From the NCBI GenBank assembly GCA_014075215.1, contig CP046177.1, positions 4,244,002 through 4,308,001 of the forward strand: 64,000 nt of DNA, in the 5' to 3' direction. Position numbers and translations under genes: made by a program. A model generated the notes under the pieces. It worked only from the letters and a program-made list of their open reading frames with translations. It did no database searches and was not told the origin of the DNA. Origin of the DNA: Flavobacteriaceae bacterium (lineage in GTDB: Bacteria > Bacteroidota > Bacteroidia > Flavobacteriales > Flavobacteriaceae). Positions 39,642-49,094 of this stretch are shown here, in pieces. How positions within the stretch are numbered: position 1 is the stretch's first letter; each line of letters starts with the position of its first letter.

Positions 39642-39719
39642 ATTTGGATACTCTTTTAAATTGTTTATAAATCTAAGGTATCCATAAATGAATAATAAAT
39701 CAATATCCATATCTGGATA
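39637..39719. promoter_or_regulatory. Operator-like palindromes between ATPase and XRE (M2)
   Basis: Sites ttcatatttggata (39637-39650, covering the ATPase start), tatccataaatga (39679-39691) and tatccatatctggata (39704-39719). The same tatcca/tggata motif and spacing style as in M1. Confidence 0.55.
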
Positions 39720-39782
39720 CCACACTAAAACCCCTTATTTTTATACAGAAATACACACAAACTTTTTTTAAATTTCTTTTTT

Positions 39783-40094
39783 ATGAACTCAAATCTTACT
39801 GATTTTATCCAAAATCTAAAGCATTATAGAACTCAAAAACAGCTCACTCAAAAGCAATTGGCTACTCATTTAAGGATAGGGCTAGGTAATATTGCACGTT
39901 ATGAAAGAGGAGAAGTAGTACCAAAGCTTGATGTAGCGATTGCATTGGCTCAAAAATTAGAGGTAAGCCTAGACATTCTTTGCGGACTTTACAAGCAAAA
40001 TGATACCGAACTCAATGAGCTTTTACAAAAAGCACAGAACTTACCCACAGAGGATAGAACCCTGCTAAAAGCCATTATTAAAAAGTTTGTATAA
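39783..40094 (+). CDS. XRE-family HTH repressor of module M2
   Basis: 103 aa, HTH at residues 18-45 (LTQKQLATHLRIGLGNIARYERG). Close to the M1 repressor, sharing the operator motif. Probably autoregulates and represses the divergent ATPase-recombinase operon. Confidence 0.85.
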   Translation: MNSNLTDFIQNLKHYRTQKQLTQKQLATHLRIGLGNIARYERGEVVPKLDVAIALAQKLEVSLDILCGLYKQNDTELNELLQKAQNLPTEDRTLLKAIIKKFV

Positions 40095-40154
40095 AAGAAA
40101 ACCACAAACATTTTTACAATGTCTGTAGTTTTGTATAATTATTTCTTACTCTTA

Positions 40155-40208
40155 CCCGCCACTAGAAAAATTCTAGCGGTAGCCAGTACGTGACATACTA
40201 GCACCATC
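40155..40208. repeat. REP-like palindrome downstream of XRE (M2)
   Basis: ccgccactaga-aaaa-ttctagcggt followed by agtacgtgacatactagcaccat; same two-part design as the REP-like copies beside IS110. Confidence 0.6.
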
Positions 40209-40308
40209 CTGGGGTGTTAATAACTTTTTTTTGAAGACAAAGTTTTTAAGGTAAAAACCACCTCGCTAAAAGCAGTTTTGTTTACCTATCCTATGTTATC
40301 TGTTTTAA

Positions 40309-40779
40309 TTATTTTTTCTCATAAATAAAAAGCCAATCTTGACCTCCATATTTTTCATTTTTAAATATAAATTTTGCTGAATCGTAAGGAAATTTTATAT
40401 TTTTAATCCTCATAAAATCACCCATATTTATAGGCCATTTTATATAACTTATTACCTTGTTATTTTTTGTAAATACAAGTGCATAAAAGTATTCTTCTTG
40501 ACTTATATAAGTTTTTTCTGGACTTTCCCAAATAAAGCCTAAATTATTATCAATACTTTCAATGGATGTATATGGCTTAAACATATACATAGCATCCCAT
40601 TCAAAAGGCATTAATTTTGAGATGTCTATTTCTTTTTTATTACTGTCAACAATACTAGTAATTTTTTTTTCTATATTTTCAAAAGAATATTCAATTTTTT
40701 TTAACTCCTTATTTTTACAAGTAATCGCCAAAAACAAAATCAATAGATACAATACTATTTTACTAATATCTTTTTTCAT
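40309..40779 (-). CDS. Putative lipoprotein immunity protein for C5
   Basis: 156 aa with a signal and lipobox-like LAITC (about residue 21), then a mixed alpha/beta mature part (FIWESPEKTYISQEEYFYALVF). It overlaps the end of the C5 tip by 17 bp. No family recognised; called as immunity from position. Confidence 0.6.
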   Translation of the reverse strand: MKKDISKIVLYLLILFLAITCKNKELKKIEYSFENIEKKITSIVDSNKKEIDISKLMPFEWDAMYMFKPYTSIESIDNNLGFIWESPEKTYISQEEYFYALVFTKNNKVISYIKWPINMGDFMRIKNIKFPYDSAKFIFKNEKYGGQDWLFIYEKK

Positions 40780-41857
40780 CTTCTTCTCTTTTTTTGTTAT
40801 AATCTTGAATGTTTTTTAAAACAGCTGCTTTTTGTTCTTTAGTAAGTTTTGTTTTAGTAACATTACCTTTTGAGTCTATTGATACCATTTCTCCGTCAGC
40901 CAATTTATCTAAAAGTTTGGTTGCTGTTTCTAAAATAGAAGCCTTTGGATTTTCTTTTCCAACTTCTCTACCAACTTTATTGTTATGCAAATCCATTTTT
41001 TTTCCTTTAGGATCTAGAGGTCTATCTTCTTCATGTGCATCTCCAAGTTCTTTAGTAAGTTTTTCTCCAACAGTTTGGGTATTTAGTGCGTTAAACAATG
41101 AGTGCCTGAAAGCATCTGCATTACCATCTCGTAAACCTTTTAACCCAGAATTTTCTGCAAATTTTTCCGCTATTCCTTTGCTATTACTTTTCTGTAATTT
41201 ATACATTTGGTACAGGTTCTTCCGCGCTACGGATTTCTCTGTCTTTTGCATCTTTGCATCAGTCATTTTTTCGTCAAGTTCTTTTGCCACATAAGTAACC
41301 CCTTCTCTTACAAGCCAATCGTGAAGCCTTATTTCTTTTCCTTCAAACTCCGAACCAAGTCCTAATTTATTTTCTTGAAAAGCATAGGTTGAGTTATATA
41401 CATAGACATTAGCTAAAGGGTCTATACTTAAAAATCTACCTATCGCAGCATCATAGAAACGATATTTGAACTCGTACATATTAAGTCCTAACTCTTCTGT
41501 TAACTCTTGTCCTTGGTATTTAAACCTCTGTGCGACACTATTCCCACTAGGATTGACGATATTATTATACCCTTTATGTTTGAGTCCAAAGGGATAATAC
41601 GAGCTCTCCTCTATAATCTCGTCCTGCGAGATATCCCCCGATGCATCGGTATCTGTGTATGATAATCGTACATTGCCTAAGTGGTCTTTGTATTGATACA
41701 CATAGCTAAATTGCTGATTTTCATATGTTACATAGCCCTCAGGTTGACTAAAGAACTGTAGTGCGCTTACGCATTTTTTTTCTCCGGTTGCCTTTTTTTG
41801 GCACGGTATCTCCCCTGAGAAGAAAAAATTTTGATATGTCTGCTCGCTTGCTGTCAT
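40763..41857 (-). CDS. RHS cassette C5: short RHS protein with an AFRH/DLHNN-type tip
   Basis: 364 aa, leader type A (MTASEQTYQNFFFSGEIPCQ). RHS core includes DHLGNVRLSY, YYPFGLKHKGYNN and YDAAIGRFLSIDPLAN. The tip carries NADAFRHSLFNAL, ELGDAHEED and KMDLHNNKVGREVG, a pattern seen in polymorphic-toxin tips (DUF6973-like in my recollection); the conserved His/Asp/Asn residues suggest an enzyme, but the activity is not known to me. A lipoprotein immunity gene overlaps its end. Confidence 0.65.
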   Translation of the reverse strand: MTASEQTYQNFFFSGEIPCQKKATGEKKCVSALQFFSQPEGYVTYENQQFSYVYQYKDHLGNVRLSYTDTDASGDISQDEIIEESSYYPFGLKHKGYNNIVNPSGNSVAQRFKYQGQELTEELGLNMYEFKYRFYDAAIGRFLSIDPLANVYVYNSTYAFQENKLGLGSEFEGKEIRLHDWLVREGVTYVAKELDEKMTDAKMQKTEKSVARKNLYQMYKLQKSNSKGIAEKFAENSGLKGLRDGNADAFRHSLFNALNTQTVGEKLTKELGDAHEEDRPLDPKGKKMDLHNNKVGREVGKENPKASILETATKLLDKLADGEMVSIDSKGNVTKTKLTKEQKAAVLKNIQDYNKKREEDEKRY

Positions 41858-42193
41858 AGCTGATGCTAATATATAAAAAAATTCCGGATACCTGTTGGTT
41901 CATTGGTGGATTTGTTATCGGTAATTGGTAGTGAGTATTGAGTACTGAGTATTAAGTATTGGGGGGAACTTCCGTTTTAAAAAGATGAGGATTTATAGTG
42001 GGGCCGAAGCCAGGGAGATAAATCGTCAGCTTTTTAAAATGAGACAAGCGATAGCGCGTTCAGCAGGGGAACTACATAGTTTGTTGTAAGTTCTTTAGCT
42101 TCTGATATCTAAACTGTTTTCCGTACTGATTTTAAAAACTGTAAACTCATTTTAGGATTGATTTTGAACTGTAAATCCATTTTAGGATTTAAC
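41858..42193 (-). other. Leader L3 between repeat E3 and cassette C5
   Basis: 336 bp non-coding. It has two to three copies of the 17-bp iteron next to E3 and a tail with imperfect tandem agtattgagtactgag repeats. The ORF open in L2 and L5 is broken here. Confidence 0.6.
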
Positions 42194-42625
42194 TAAAAAA
42201 ACGGTAAACTTTTTGTAGGATAATAGCCCACTATGTATTTTCCTTTTTTGATTGGTACCGCACTGTTTGTAGAGGCCAACGCCGATTGAGTGTTCTGCGT
42301 TGTACGCAAAACCAGCGCAGCGAAAGCGCAGCGCCAAAGCCGACGTGGACACGCCACAAGCATTTTTTTGTTCCTTGATTTAAAAAATAAAAAACTCCTT
42401 TTAAAAAAAAATGCGCAGTAGGCTTTGGCACCAGCGGCTGCGCCCGATAAGCAGCGGTGGATTTTTGTAGGCGACCCATGAGCCGTTAACAAAAATACAG
42501 AGGAGCTGCAGGTGAGCGGAGCAGAAGTAAGGAGGCAGCAGCTTTTTTTTGACCAAAAGGAACGCCCGCAGGGACCCTTTTTGGCCAAACAAAAGTGCTG
42601 CACAGAGGGGCGTAGCGAACACCTT
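42194..42625 (-). repeat. GC-rich repeat E, copy E3 (diverged)
   Basis: About 430 bp. It lacks the ttaatcgttcgcagacaatg segment and has a different part around 42555-42590 (cgcccgcaggga). The hairpins are kept while open frames are not, favouring a non-coding role. Confidence 0.7.
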
Positions 42626-42775
42626 TGATTCCGCTATAGTTTATTTCAGGTTCCAGGTTTTAAATTCAAGATTAAATGCTAAATCACTGACCAGAAGCCT
42701 TGTACTATCAATTTTTCTCATACCGCTATAGGTAAAATTTATGGAAGATTGGGAAGTCTACGTAAAGTTTTTGAT

Positions 42776-43099
42776 TCAGTCAACAAGAATTAATCCTGAT
42801 GTAATTTCTTGCTCTAAAAGTTGTTCTATTTTTGGGATAAATGCCACTAAAGAATCATATCGTGTATCTTTTGAATTTAAAACAATCAAACTCACATTAT
42901 AATACTTTAAATTCTGTTGATGACTCATATTTTTATCTACACTTAACAAAACCCGTAAGCCCTTAGATTGCATTTTTTTGAGCAAGTCTCCATTTGTAAT
43001 GCCACTCCACCCCATATCAGGAACCGTTAGAACTTCATGCAGTTCGCTAAAACGATATTTCAATTTTCTGGGAATATTCTCGTCAAGCAGCAGTTTCAT
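42776..43099 (-). CDS. DUF5615 PIN-like toxin (M3)
   Basis: 107 aa. Starts MKLLLDENIPRKL, then GWSGITNGDLLKK and VLLSVDKNMSHQQNL, the acidic pattern of DUF5615 PIN-like proteins. These are probably RNases in VapC-like toxin-antitoxin pairs. It overlaps the DUF433 gene by 17 bp. Confidence 0.8.
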   Translation of the reverse strand: MKLLLDENIPRKLKYRFSELHEVLTVPDMGWSGITNGDLLKKMQSKGLRVLLSVDKNMSHQQNLKYYNVSLIVLNSKDTRYDSLVAFIPKIEQLLEQEITSGLILVD

Positions 43100-43325
43100 C
43101 TCTTTCTATTTCTACCAGATAACAAGACAGCAATTCTAAAACTTTCTTTGCAAAAGATTTTTTTACCGTAGGGTAATTATCCAAAAATTCTTGTAAATTT
43201 TCACCACCTTGTAAATAATCAAATAAGATTTTAATAGGGACTCTGGTATTTTTAAATACAGGTGTTCCTCCTAAAATATCAGCAGAACTGGTAATATATT
43301 TATCTAAAGAAGCCTTTAATTCCAT
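43083..43325 (-). CDS. DUF433 antitoxin (M3)
   Basis: About 80 aa from ATG 43325 (MELKASLDKYITSS). ILGGTPVFKNTRVPIKILFDYL is the DUF433 signature. Partner of the DUF5615 gene; together they probably act as an addiction module for M3. Confidence 0.8.
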   Translation of the reverse strand: MELKASLDKYITSSADILGGTPVFKNTRVPIKILFDYLQGGENLQEFLDNYPTVKKSFAKKVLELLSCYLVEIERDETAA

Positions 43326-43430
43326 TTGTATCCTTTGACTTTGTAAAATTACAATTTTTATAACAGCAAAAATCAATCCAATTGAAAAGTTTCAGGTTTC
43401 AAGTTCCGGAACCTTGAATTTTGGACCTCT

Positions 43431-44015
43431 TTACGTTCTGTATTCCAGGTCTATAAATTCTTTTACATTTTCAAAGTCTGCACTGACGGCCTCAAAAGCA
43501 ATTTCCGGTTCATAAACTGAGGATTGATAATCCAGTAATTTGTACGTATGCTTGCTACCTTGTTTGAGAGGAGTTTTTTCGGCTAGTTTTAGATGATATA
43601 GCAAAGGAAGTAATCGTTCTATATAACGAATCGATTTTCTAAGCACTCTGGCCGCCTGTAGTTTGGTAAAGGGACGGTCATGAAAAATGTATTTCAGCTC
43701 GGTATAGCTCTTTAGTAGTTTGTCATTAATGGTATACTGGCTTATCAGCTCAATGGTCGTCAGTACATCTGCATAGCTGCTCAGATAACTACCTCTGTCC
43801 CGGGTACGCTCTTTGTGATTGAGCAGTGTAATACTTCTCAGCAGCCGTTTAAAGAGCAACAGGTCCTCTATGGGTAATTCTTTGTAATAATCTTTCAGAT
43901 ACTGCTCATAGGGATTGATAGTGGTGTATTTGGGATAGAGCGTTTTTATTAAACTTTCTAACTGGTATAATATCGATTTATTTTTTGTCCCGGTATGTCT
44001 TTTTTTAGCATTCAT
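43431..44015 (-). CDS. Accessory protein downstream of the M3 ATPase
   Basis: 194 aa. It shares a pattern with the M4 protein at 60349: LIKTLYPKYTTINPYEQYLK here and LIKLIYPKRVVLNPYHKLLE there, followed by a helical region and a winged-helix-like part (KLQAARVLRKSIRYIERLLPLLYHL). In M3 and M4 it takes the place of the two tyrosine recombinases of M1 and M2. It may be a DNA-binding replication or transposition partner; unknown. Confidence 0.6.
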   Translation of the reverse strand: MNAKKRHTGTKNKSILYQLESLIKTLYPKYTTINPYEQYLKDYYKELPIEDLLLFKRLLRSITLLNHKERTRDRGSYLSSYADVLTTIELISQYTINDKLLKSYTELKYIFHDRPFTKLQAARVLRKSIRYIERLLPLLYHLKLAEKTPLKQGSKHTYKLLDYQSSVYEPEIAFEAVSADFENVKEFIDLEYRT

Positions 44016-44053
44016 GGATGATGAGTTTTAAGTGGTTGATTTTCTTTTAATTG

Positions 44054-44100
44054 ACTTCGCGAAAACACTACTTGCGATCTACTTGCGGGGTTGCGGGTTG
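44054..44100. repeat. Repeat cluster at the end of the M3 ATPase
   Basis: acttcgcgaa, acttgcgatct, acttgcgggg, ttgcgggttg: degenerate direct repeats at the same place as in M1 and M2. Confidence 0.45.
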
Positions 44101-45607
44101 TATCTGTTCCAGACAGCTATTTAAAGATTTGTCTATCTGACTTTTAAGAGTGGTATATTCCCCCATGTCTATGATTTCAAAACAATAGCTTTTGGTTTTT
44201 GCATCTTTAATTCTTTTGATATATCCTTCTAAGAGTAATTGATTGTGATAACCTCTTAAGGTACTTTCTTTGATACGTAGGTTTCTTCTGATTTCGGCAT
44301 TGGTAAAGCGGATTTGTTTTTTCTCTTGTAAGTACAACTTTAATTTTTCCAGGTGATTTCTTGCCGCTCCGCTAAGGGTATCTGATTTTCTAAGTAGCAC
44401 TTCTGTTATTAATTTGTTTGCTTCTTGTATGTCTTGTGTTGTTGTTTCTATATAAACTTCTCCTGTGGCTTCATTTACTTTTTCCTCACGTTGATATTGA
44501 TGATAGAATGTAATTGCCTCTATTAACTGTAAATAGTGAGAGTTGGTACGTCTGGGTTTGAAGACAGATTGAGGCAGCTCCAGATATTCGGCAAAAGGAT
44601 TGATGACCTTTATGGGTTTGAGTACACGTTGTGTGTTTTGTAAGATTGCTACAGCCTGTAGCTGTGCTGCTTCATTGACCTTGCCGGCAGAGATAGTACG
44701 CTGATAGTCCATTATTTTTTTATCCTGTATTTCGGATTCATCGATGTACAAAAGAAAACTCCGATTGCTGTTATCTTCATAGACAGATTCTCTGGTAGTA
44801 CAGCCGGCAACACTAACAGGGCCTTCTACGGTCAGATGAATGGTTTTAGTAGTTCCTTTGCTATCTTTATGCACTACCGTTTTGGTAATACGTTTTTTGG
44901 ATTGTAATTCTCTAAGTGGATATAATACGGATTCTGCTCCGTCCAGGTCTTCTATTAAAATGAGTTTATGCCGGAGCTCCGTTCTGTTAAAATAATAAAA
45001 GGCGTTTGCTGATAATACGGTAATTTCTACCTTGTCTTCCTCTGGAATGAGCTATGCTACTTTACTCTGCAGATGTGTTTTTCCAACGCCTGAACTTCCC
45101 AGACTAATACAATGTAGTGGATTATTGGTTTTCCGGGAAGTAAACAAAAGGTACATCAGAAGGCGGTTTGTTTCTTCGCCTATCACACCTGACCTTCCGA
45201 TGTACTCATTGGTGTTAGCTAACAGATTCTTCTTTTTCAAAAAGGCGGTGGCTTTCTGGGTAGCCTTAGCCGTTAAAGGTTTTATTTCCGGGCCGGCCTG
45301 TTTTTGTTTTTCACTTTCCAGTAAAATAAAACGATAATTCTCCAACTCATGAGTAAGCTCCTGCAGAGTTGGCCTCACTACAGAAGTCCCAATCTCCAAA
45401 CGTTCGGCTATTCTTCTTACAAATTTCTCTACCTGGTTGTCATTATACAGATCGATACTATGCCTTAAAATATTGGTGGACTCTGTTTTTTGGATGCTTA
45501 GGGTTACCCGCAGGCTCTCCAACTTTCCCAGTTTTAGGCCTCCTAAAATTCGGATGTCTAAATGTTTGGTAATGGTAGTTGTTTGGATTTTCAATGTTTA
45601 ATTTCAT
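44068..45607 (-). pseudogene. P-loop ATPase of module M3, broken by a frameshift and an amber stop
   Basis: Homologue of the M1 and M2 ATPases. From ATG 45607 the frame begins NIENPNNYHYQ and then shifts before KHLDIRILGG. Walker A SSGVGKTH is followed at once by SKVA and a TAG at about 45052-45054; the same frame then continues LIPEEDKVEI through Walker B LILIEDLDG to the normal C-terminus. One amber codon and one indel therefore disrupt an otherwise complete gene. Confidence 0.8.
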
Positions 45608-45778
45608 ATTTGGTACATATTTGTATATAAATAACTTTTCATATCATTTTACAAATATATACACTTTTGTCATACAATATCAATACTCATTTTTGTATAT
45701 ATTATTATAAACCCTTATATTTACTGCGATTTTTATCTAAAATTTCTTTAAAATCATGGTTTTTTAGCCTTTTTTACT
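45608..45778. promoter_or_regulatory. Control region between ATPase and XRE (M3)
   Basis: Contains repeated tttgtatata/tatatacaaa-like sites (gtacatatttgtatata, acaaatatatacac, tttttgtatatatt), distinct from the tatcca motif of M1/M2, consistent with the different XRE protein. Confidence 0.45.
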
Positions 45779-46075
45779 ATGGATTTTCCCACACATTTTA
45801 AACAATTACGTAAACAAAGCGGACTCTCTCAGGCAGCACTGGCCAAAAAATGTGGCATTAAAGTAACCAACATCTCCCGATATGAGATGGGACGAGTAAA
45901 ACCTAATTTTGATATTGCCATTAAAATGGCCAGGCATTTGGGAGTGTCTATGGATGTTTTCTATGGAGTAGCAAGTACAGAAGACACCCAACTGGTACAA
46001 CTCGCTAAAAGAGCCTCTAAACTGCCTAAAAACAAACAACAGGTACTCAGACAGGTAATAGAAGCGTTTTTGTAA
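45779..46075 (+). CDS. XRE-family HTH repressor of module M3
   Basis: 98 aa. HTH LSQAALAKKCGIKVTNISRYEMG at residues 18-40 (quoted in two parts: LSQAALAKKCG, VTNISRYEMG). Divergent from the broken ATPase. Less similar to M1/M2 repressors, matching a different operator sequence. Confidence 0.85.
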   Translation: MDFPTHFKQLRKQSGLSQAALAKKCGIKVTNISRYEMGRVKPNFDIAIKMARHLGVSMDVFYGVASTEDTQLVQLAKRASKLPKNKQQVLRQVIEAFL

Positions 46076-46117
46076 GTTTTAAAATAGCAAACACTAAGAA
46101 TTTGTAACTTTCAAACT

Positions 46118-46321
46118 TTATAGCTTTTCACCTTCCAACTCCTTAATATTCTCTATATCCTGGAAGTTTGTATTACATTTAAAAAAATAGTTGGCCAGTG
46201 CCCGCCGGTTTGTATACAAACAACCATTATAGACAACAGCTCCTCCTTCTAAAACAATATACCGGGTAGGATATTTAAGACTAAGCTTGCGTAATTTCTT
46301 TAATGAGATTTTTTCTTTCAT
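46118..46321 (-). CDS. Small basic protein (unknown)
   Basis: 67 aa, MKEKISLKKLRKLSLKYP start, no signal, one Cys-containing hydrophobic stretch. No other copy is seen in the window. Possibly the M3 counterpart of the small gene beside the XRE repressor; weak. Confidence 0.4.
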   Translation of the reverse strand: MKEKISLKKLRKLSLKYPTRYIVLEGGAVVYNGCLYTNRRALANYFFKCNTNFQDIENIKELEGEKL

Positions 46322-46416
46322 AACAATATGACCTTTTATGATAAGTAAGCCACAGCTAGATTACTAACTATGGCCTACTTTTTTTATTATTTGTTTTTAA
46401 TTAATTATTCCTCTAA

Positions 46417-46448
46417 GTACTCGTTAAAAACGAGTGCTAGCCAGTACC
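46417..46448. repeat. REP-like palindrome near M3
   Basis: tactcgtt-aaaa-aacgagtgctagccagtacc; shares the gctagccagtac tail with the copy at 40155. Confidence 0.5.
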
Positions 46449-46461
46449 TTTAGGTTATAAA

Positions 46462-46887
46462 TCATTCTTTTTTAATTAACTCTAACGGGTTTACTGACAT
46501 ATCTTCACCTGACTTCTCAAAACTTGTATTAGACTCACCGTCAGGGCCAATGTCTAAATAATTGTAACCCATATATAGGATTGACTTAATATAAGTTTCA
46601 TAATTCAGACCTCTTTCGTTAAAGGATTTCCATCTAGTAAGTTCTATCACACAAGTATTTTTTTCGCTTTTTTCCCAAGTACCACTATGAGATAGCTTAA
46701 TATCACCTTCTGTATAATAATGCTCAAATGTTCCATCTTTATGAATGTCTAGCCAATTAAGAGCGTTCTCATTATTATAACAATAATATCTTCCTACAAC
46801 ATCTACCTCTTTATATTTACAAGGACGAAAATCTAAGCAGCTTTGCAGCATTAAAAATGCTGTTAATACTAAAAATAACTTCTTCAT
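46462..46887 (-). CDS. Putative lipoprotein immunity protein for C6
   Basis: 141 aa, signal with lipobox-like MLQSC. The mature part looks like a small lipocalin-type barrel (VGRYYCYNNENALNWLDI, GTFEHYYTEGD, GTWEKSEKNTCVIEL). It starts 3 bp after the C6 stop. Immunity role by position. Confidence 0.6.
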   Translation of the reverse strand: MKKLFLVLTAFLMLQSCLDFRPCKYKEVDVVGRYYCYNNENALNWLDIHKDGTFEHYYTEGDIKLSHSGTWEKSEKNTCVIELTRWKSFNERGLNYETYIKSILYMGYNYLDIGPDGESNTSFEKSGEDMSVNPLELIKKE

Positions 46888-46890
46888 TGT

Positions 46891-48141
46891 CTATTGTTTT
46901 TCTATTTGGAAAGTAGCATTGATATACTGCTTTATAGTAGACAACGGCTTGTTTTTGTTTTCTGATGTTCGTTTGTAATTATCCACAGGCATATGGAGGA
47001 ATAAAGAACGTCTGGAAGTTTCATTATATACCTGTATAATTAGGTTTTGGTCTTTAATACTAACTTTAGCAGTAGCACCTCCAATAAAAAATTGAGAATG
47101 GTTTGAGTCAGCATGTTTCTGTACCGATTCTTTCCACGAACTGGGATTCCATCCTCTGACATCTGAGCTAAATTCTAAATCTATTCGAATTGATTCAACA
47201 TCAGGATAGTTATTAAAATCATAATTCTGTTCCTTTAATTCTGCAACCAATTCTGTTATTAATTCCTTTATAATCCTTCCACTTAAATAACTCGTAGCAA
47301 AAGGATGTTTTCCTACTTCAAAGAATCTGGTCTCCGGGCCTGTTCCTGTTGCAAATTCATGCAAAAGTATTCCAATTGTACCTAATTCATCATTCTCAAA
47401 TATCTTTTGTTTTTGTTTCTCCGTCAAATTTGAAGCATCCTGACCGTCCAAATACAATTTAGCGGTTTCTTTTAATGCTTTTGTTGCTACCTTATCTAAA
47501 AAGTTTTGATCTCCACTTGAAGTTCTCTCCCCTAAAGGAATAAAATTACCCCACTTGTCATACTTATTATTTCCATTACTGTCAACTTCATTAGCATACC
47601 AAGGTCCTAGATTAGCATCTGCTCCAGAGGGATCTGCCCAAACTACTGGGTTGTTATCAAAAGCTTGATAAGGAGAATAATCATAATGCGTAACCGGATC
47701 AATAGCTGTCCACCTTGCAATAGTCGGGTCATATTGCCTAAGTTCCATTTCATACAAATTCATCCCCAGTGCTTCTTCATACTCAATTCCATTGTATTTA
47801 AATTTCTGAGCTACATGATTCCCATTAGCACTTACTGTGTCATTTACCCCACGAACCTTGAGCCCAAAGGGGTAGTACGCATTTTCTTCTATAATTTCAT
47901 CCTGCGAGATATCCCCTGATTCATCGGTATCCGTATAGCTCAAGCGAACATTATTTAAGTGGTCAGAATACTGATACACGTACTCGAATTTTTGTGAAGA
48001 TTGGTTATACTTTACATATCCCTCGGACGTGCTAAAAAACTGTAGTGCGCTTACGCATTTTTTTTCTCCGGTTGCCTTTTTTTGGCACGGTATCTCCCCT
48101 GAGAAGAAAAAATTTTGATATGTTATTTCGGTTGCTGTCAT
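46891..48141 (-). CDS. RHS cassette C6: short RHS protein with HEFATGTGPE-type tip
   Basis: 416 aa, leader type A. RHS core includes DHLNNVRLSY, YYPFGLKVRGVND (a variant of the usual KGYNN) and YDPTIARWTAIDPVTHYD. The tip contains ILLHEFATGTGPETRFF and HPFATSYLSGRII, a motif I have seen in other RHS tips without a known activity, and ends in a beta-rich domain. HEF here is not a HExxH zinc motif. Immunity gene immediately downstream. Confidence 0.65.
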   Translation of the reverse strand: MTATEITYQNFFFSGEIPCQKKATGEKKCVSALQFFSTSEGYVKYNQSSQKFEYVYQYSDHLNNVRLSYTDTDESGDISQDEIIEENAYYPFGLKVRGVNDTVSANGNHVAQKFKYNGIEYEEALGMNLYEMELRQYDPTIARWTAIDPVTHYDYSPYQAFDNNPVVWADPSGADANLGPWYANEVDSNGNNKYDKWGNFIPLGERTSSGDQNFLDKVATKALKETAKLYLDGQDASNLTEKQKQKIFENDELGTIGILLHEFATGTGPETRFFEVGKHPFATSYLSGRIIKELITELVAELKEQNYDFNNYPDVESIRIDLEFSSDVRGWNPSSWKESVQKHADSNHSQFFIGGATAKVSIKDQNLIIQVYNETSRRSLFLHMPVDNYKRTSENKNKPLSTIKQYINATFQIEKQ

Positions 48142-48470
48142 AGCTGATGCTAATATATAAAAAAATTCCGGATACCTGTTGGTTCATTGGTGGATTTGTT
48201 ATCGGTAATTGGTAGTGAGTATTGAGTACTGAGTATTGGGGGGAACTTCCGTTTTAAAAAGATGAGGATTTATAGTGGGGCCGAAGCCAGGGAGATAAAT
48301 CGTCAGCTTTTTAAAATGAGACAAGCGATAGCGCGTTCAGCAGGGGAACTACATAGTTTGTTGTAAGTTCTTTAGCTTCTGATATCTAAACTGTTTTCCG
48401 TACTGATTTTAAAAACTGTAAACTCATTTTAGGATTGATTCCGGGTTGTAAATCTATTTTAGGATTTAGC
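48142..48470 (-). other. Leader L4 between repeat E4 and cassette C6
   Basis: 329 bp non-coding, very close to L3: iterons next to E4 and the shared tail before the type A ATG. Confidence 0.6.
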
Positions 48471-48738
48471 TAAAAAAACGGTCAACTCATTTCAGGATAA
48501 TAGCCCACTATGTATTTCCCTTTTTTTGATTTAACCGTACTGTTTATAGAGGCCAACGCCGATTGAGTGTTCTGCGTTGTACGCAAAACCAGCGCAGCGA
48601 AAGCGCAGCGCCAAAGCCGACGTGGACACATTGTCTGCGAACGATTAAGTGAGCAGCGTGGACGCGCCACAAGCATTTTTTTTCTCCTTATTATAAAAAT
48701 AATAAATCGATTAAAAAAAATGCGCAGTAGGCTTTGGC
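48471..48738 (-). repeat. GC-rich repeat E, copy E4 (half copy)
   Basis: Only the cassette-proximal half of E. It breaks at ggctttggc and joins directly to ATPase coding sequence of M5. Confidence 0.7.
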
Positions 48739-48952
48739 GTTCTGCTATTTTTCGTGCAAATTTCTCGACTTGATTGTCGTTGTATAAATCGATACTATGC
48801 CTTAGTATATTACTTGATTTTAACTTCTGCACACTCAATGTTACTCGTAAATTCTCTAACTTATTGGTTTTTATTCCGCCTAAAATGTGGATATTTAAGT
48901 GCTTGGTTTCGTATTGGTAATTGTTGCAGTTCGTGGTATCAAGTTTGTTCAT
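48739..48952 (-). pseudogene. N-terminal fragment of a P-loop ATPase (M5)
   Basis: Encodes MNKLDTTNCNNYQYETKH and LNIHILGGIKTNKLENLRVT through VEKFARKIAERQ, then runs into repeat E with no Walker motifs. All of M5 between here and E has been deleted. Confidence 0.8.
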
Positions 48953-49094
48953 AAAATATATTTAAAGACTTATTCGTAGCAAATGTAATGTTTTGGTCGT
49001 AATTAACCAAGACCTAATCATTTTGTTTAAGACCTTTAAATCTCTTACTTTTGTCAAAATCTACTTTTAATAGTAGTTTTAACTACGTAAGCGT

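Noticed and set aside
44068..44874. A separate 268-aa gene starting at GTG 44874
   Set aside because: It is the in-phase continuation of the M3 ATPase after an amber codon; the apparent start is in mid-domain.
47390..47420. Zinc protease motif in the C6 tip (LLHEFATG)
   Set aside because: It reads HEFAT, not HExxH, and lacks further ligands.
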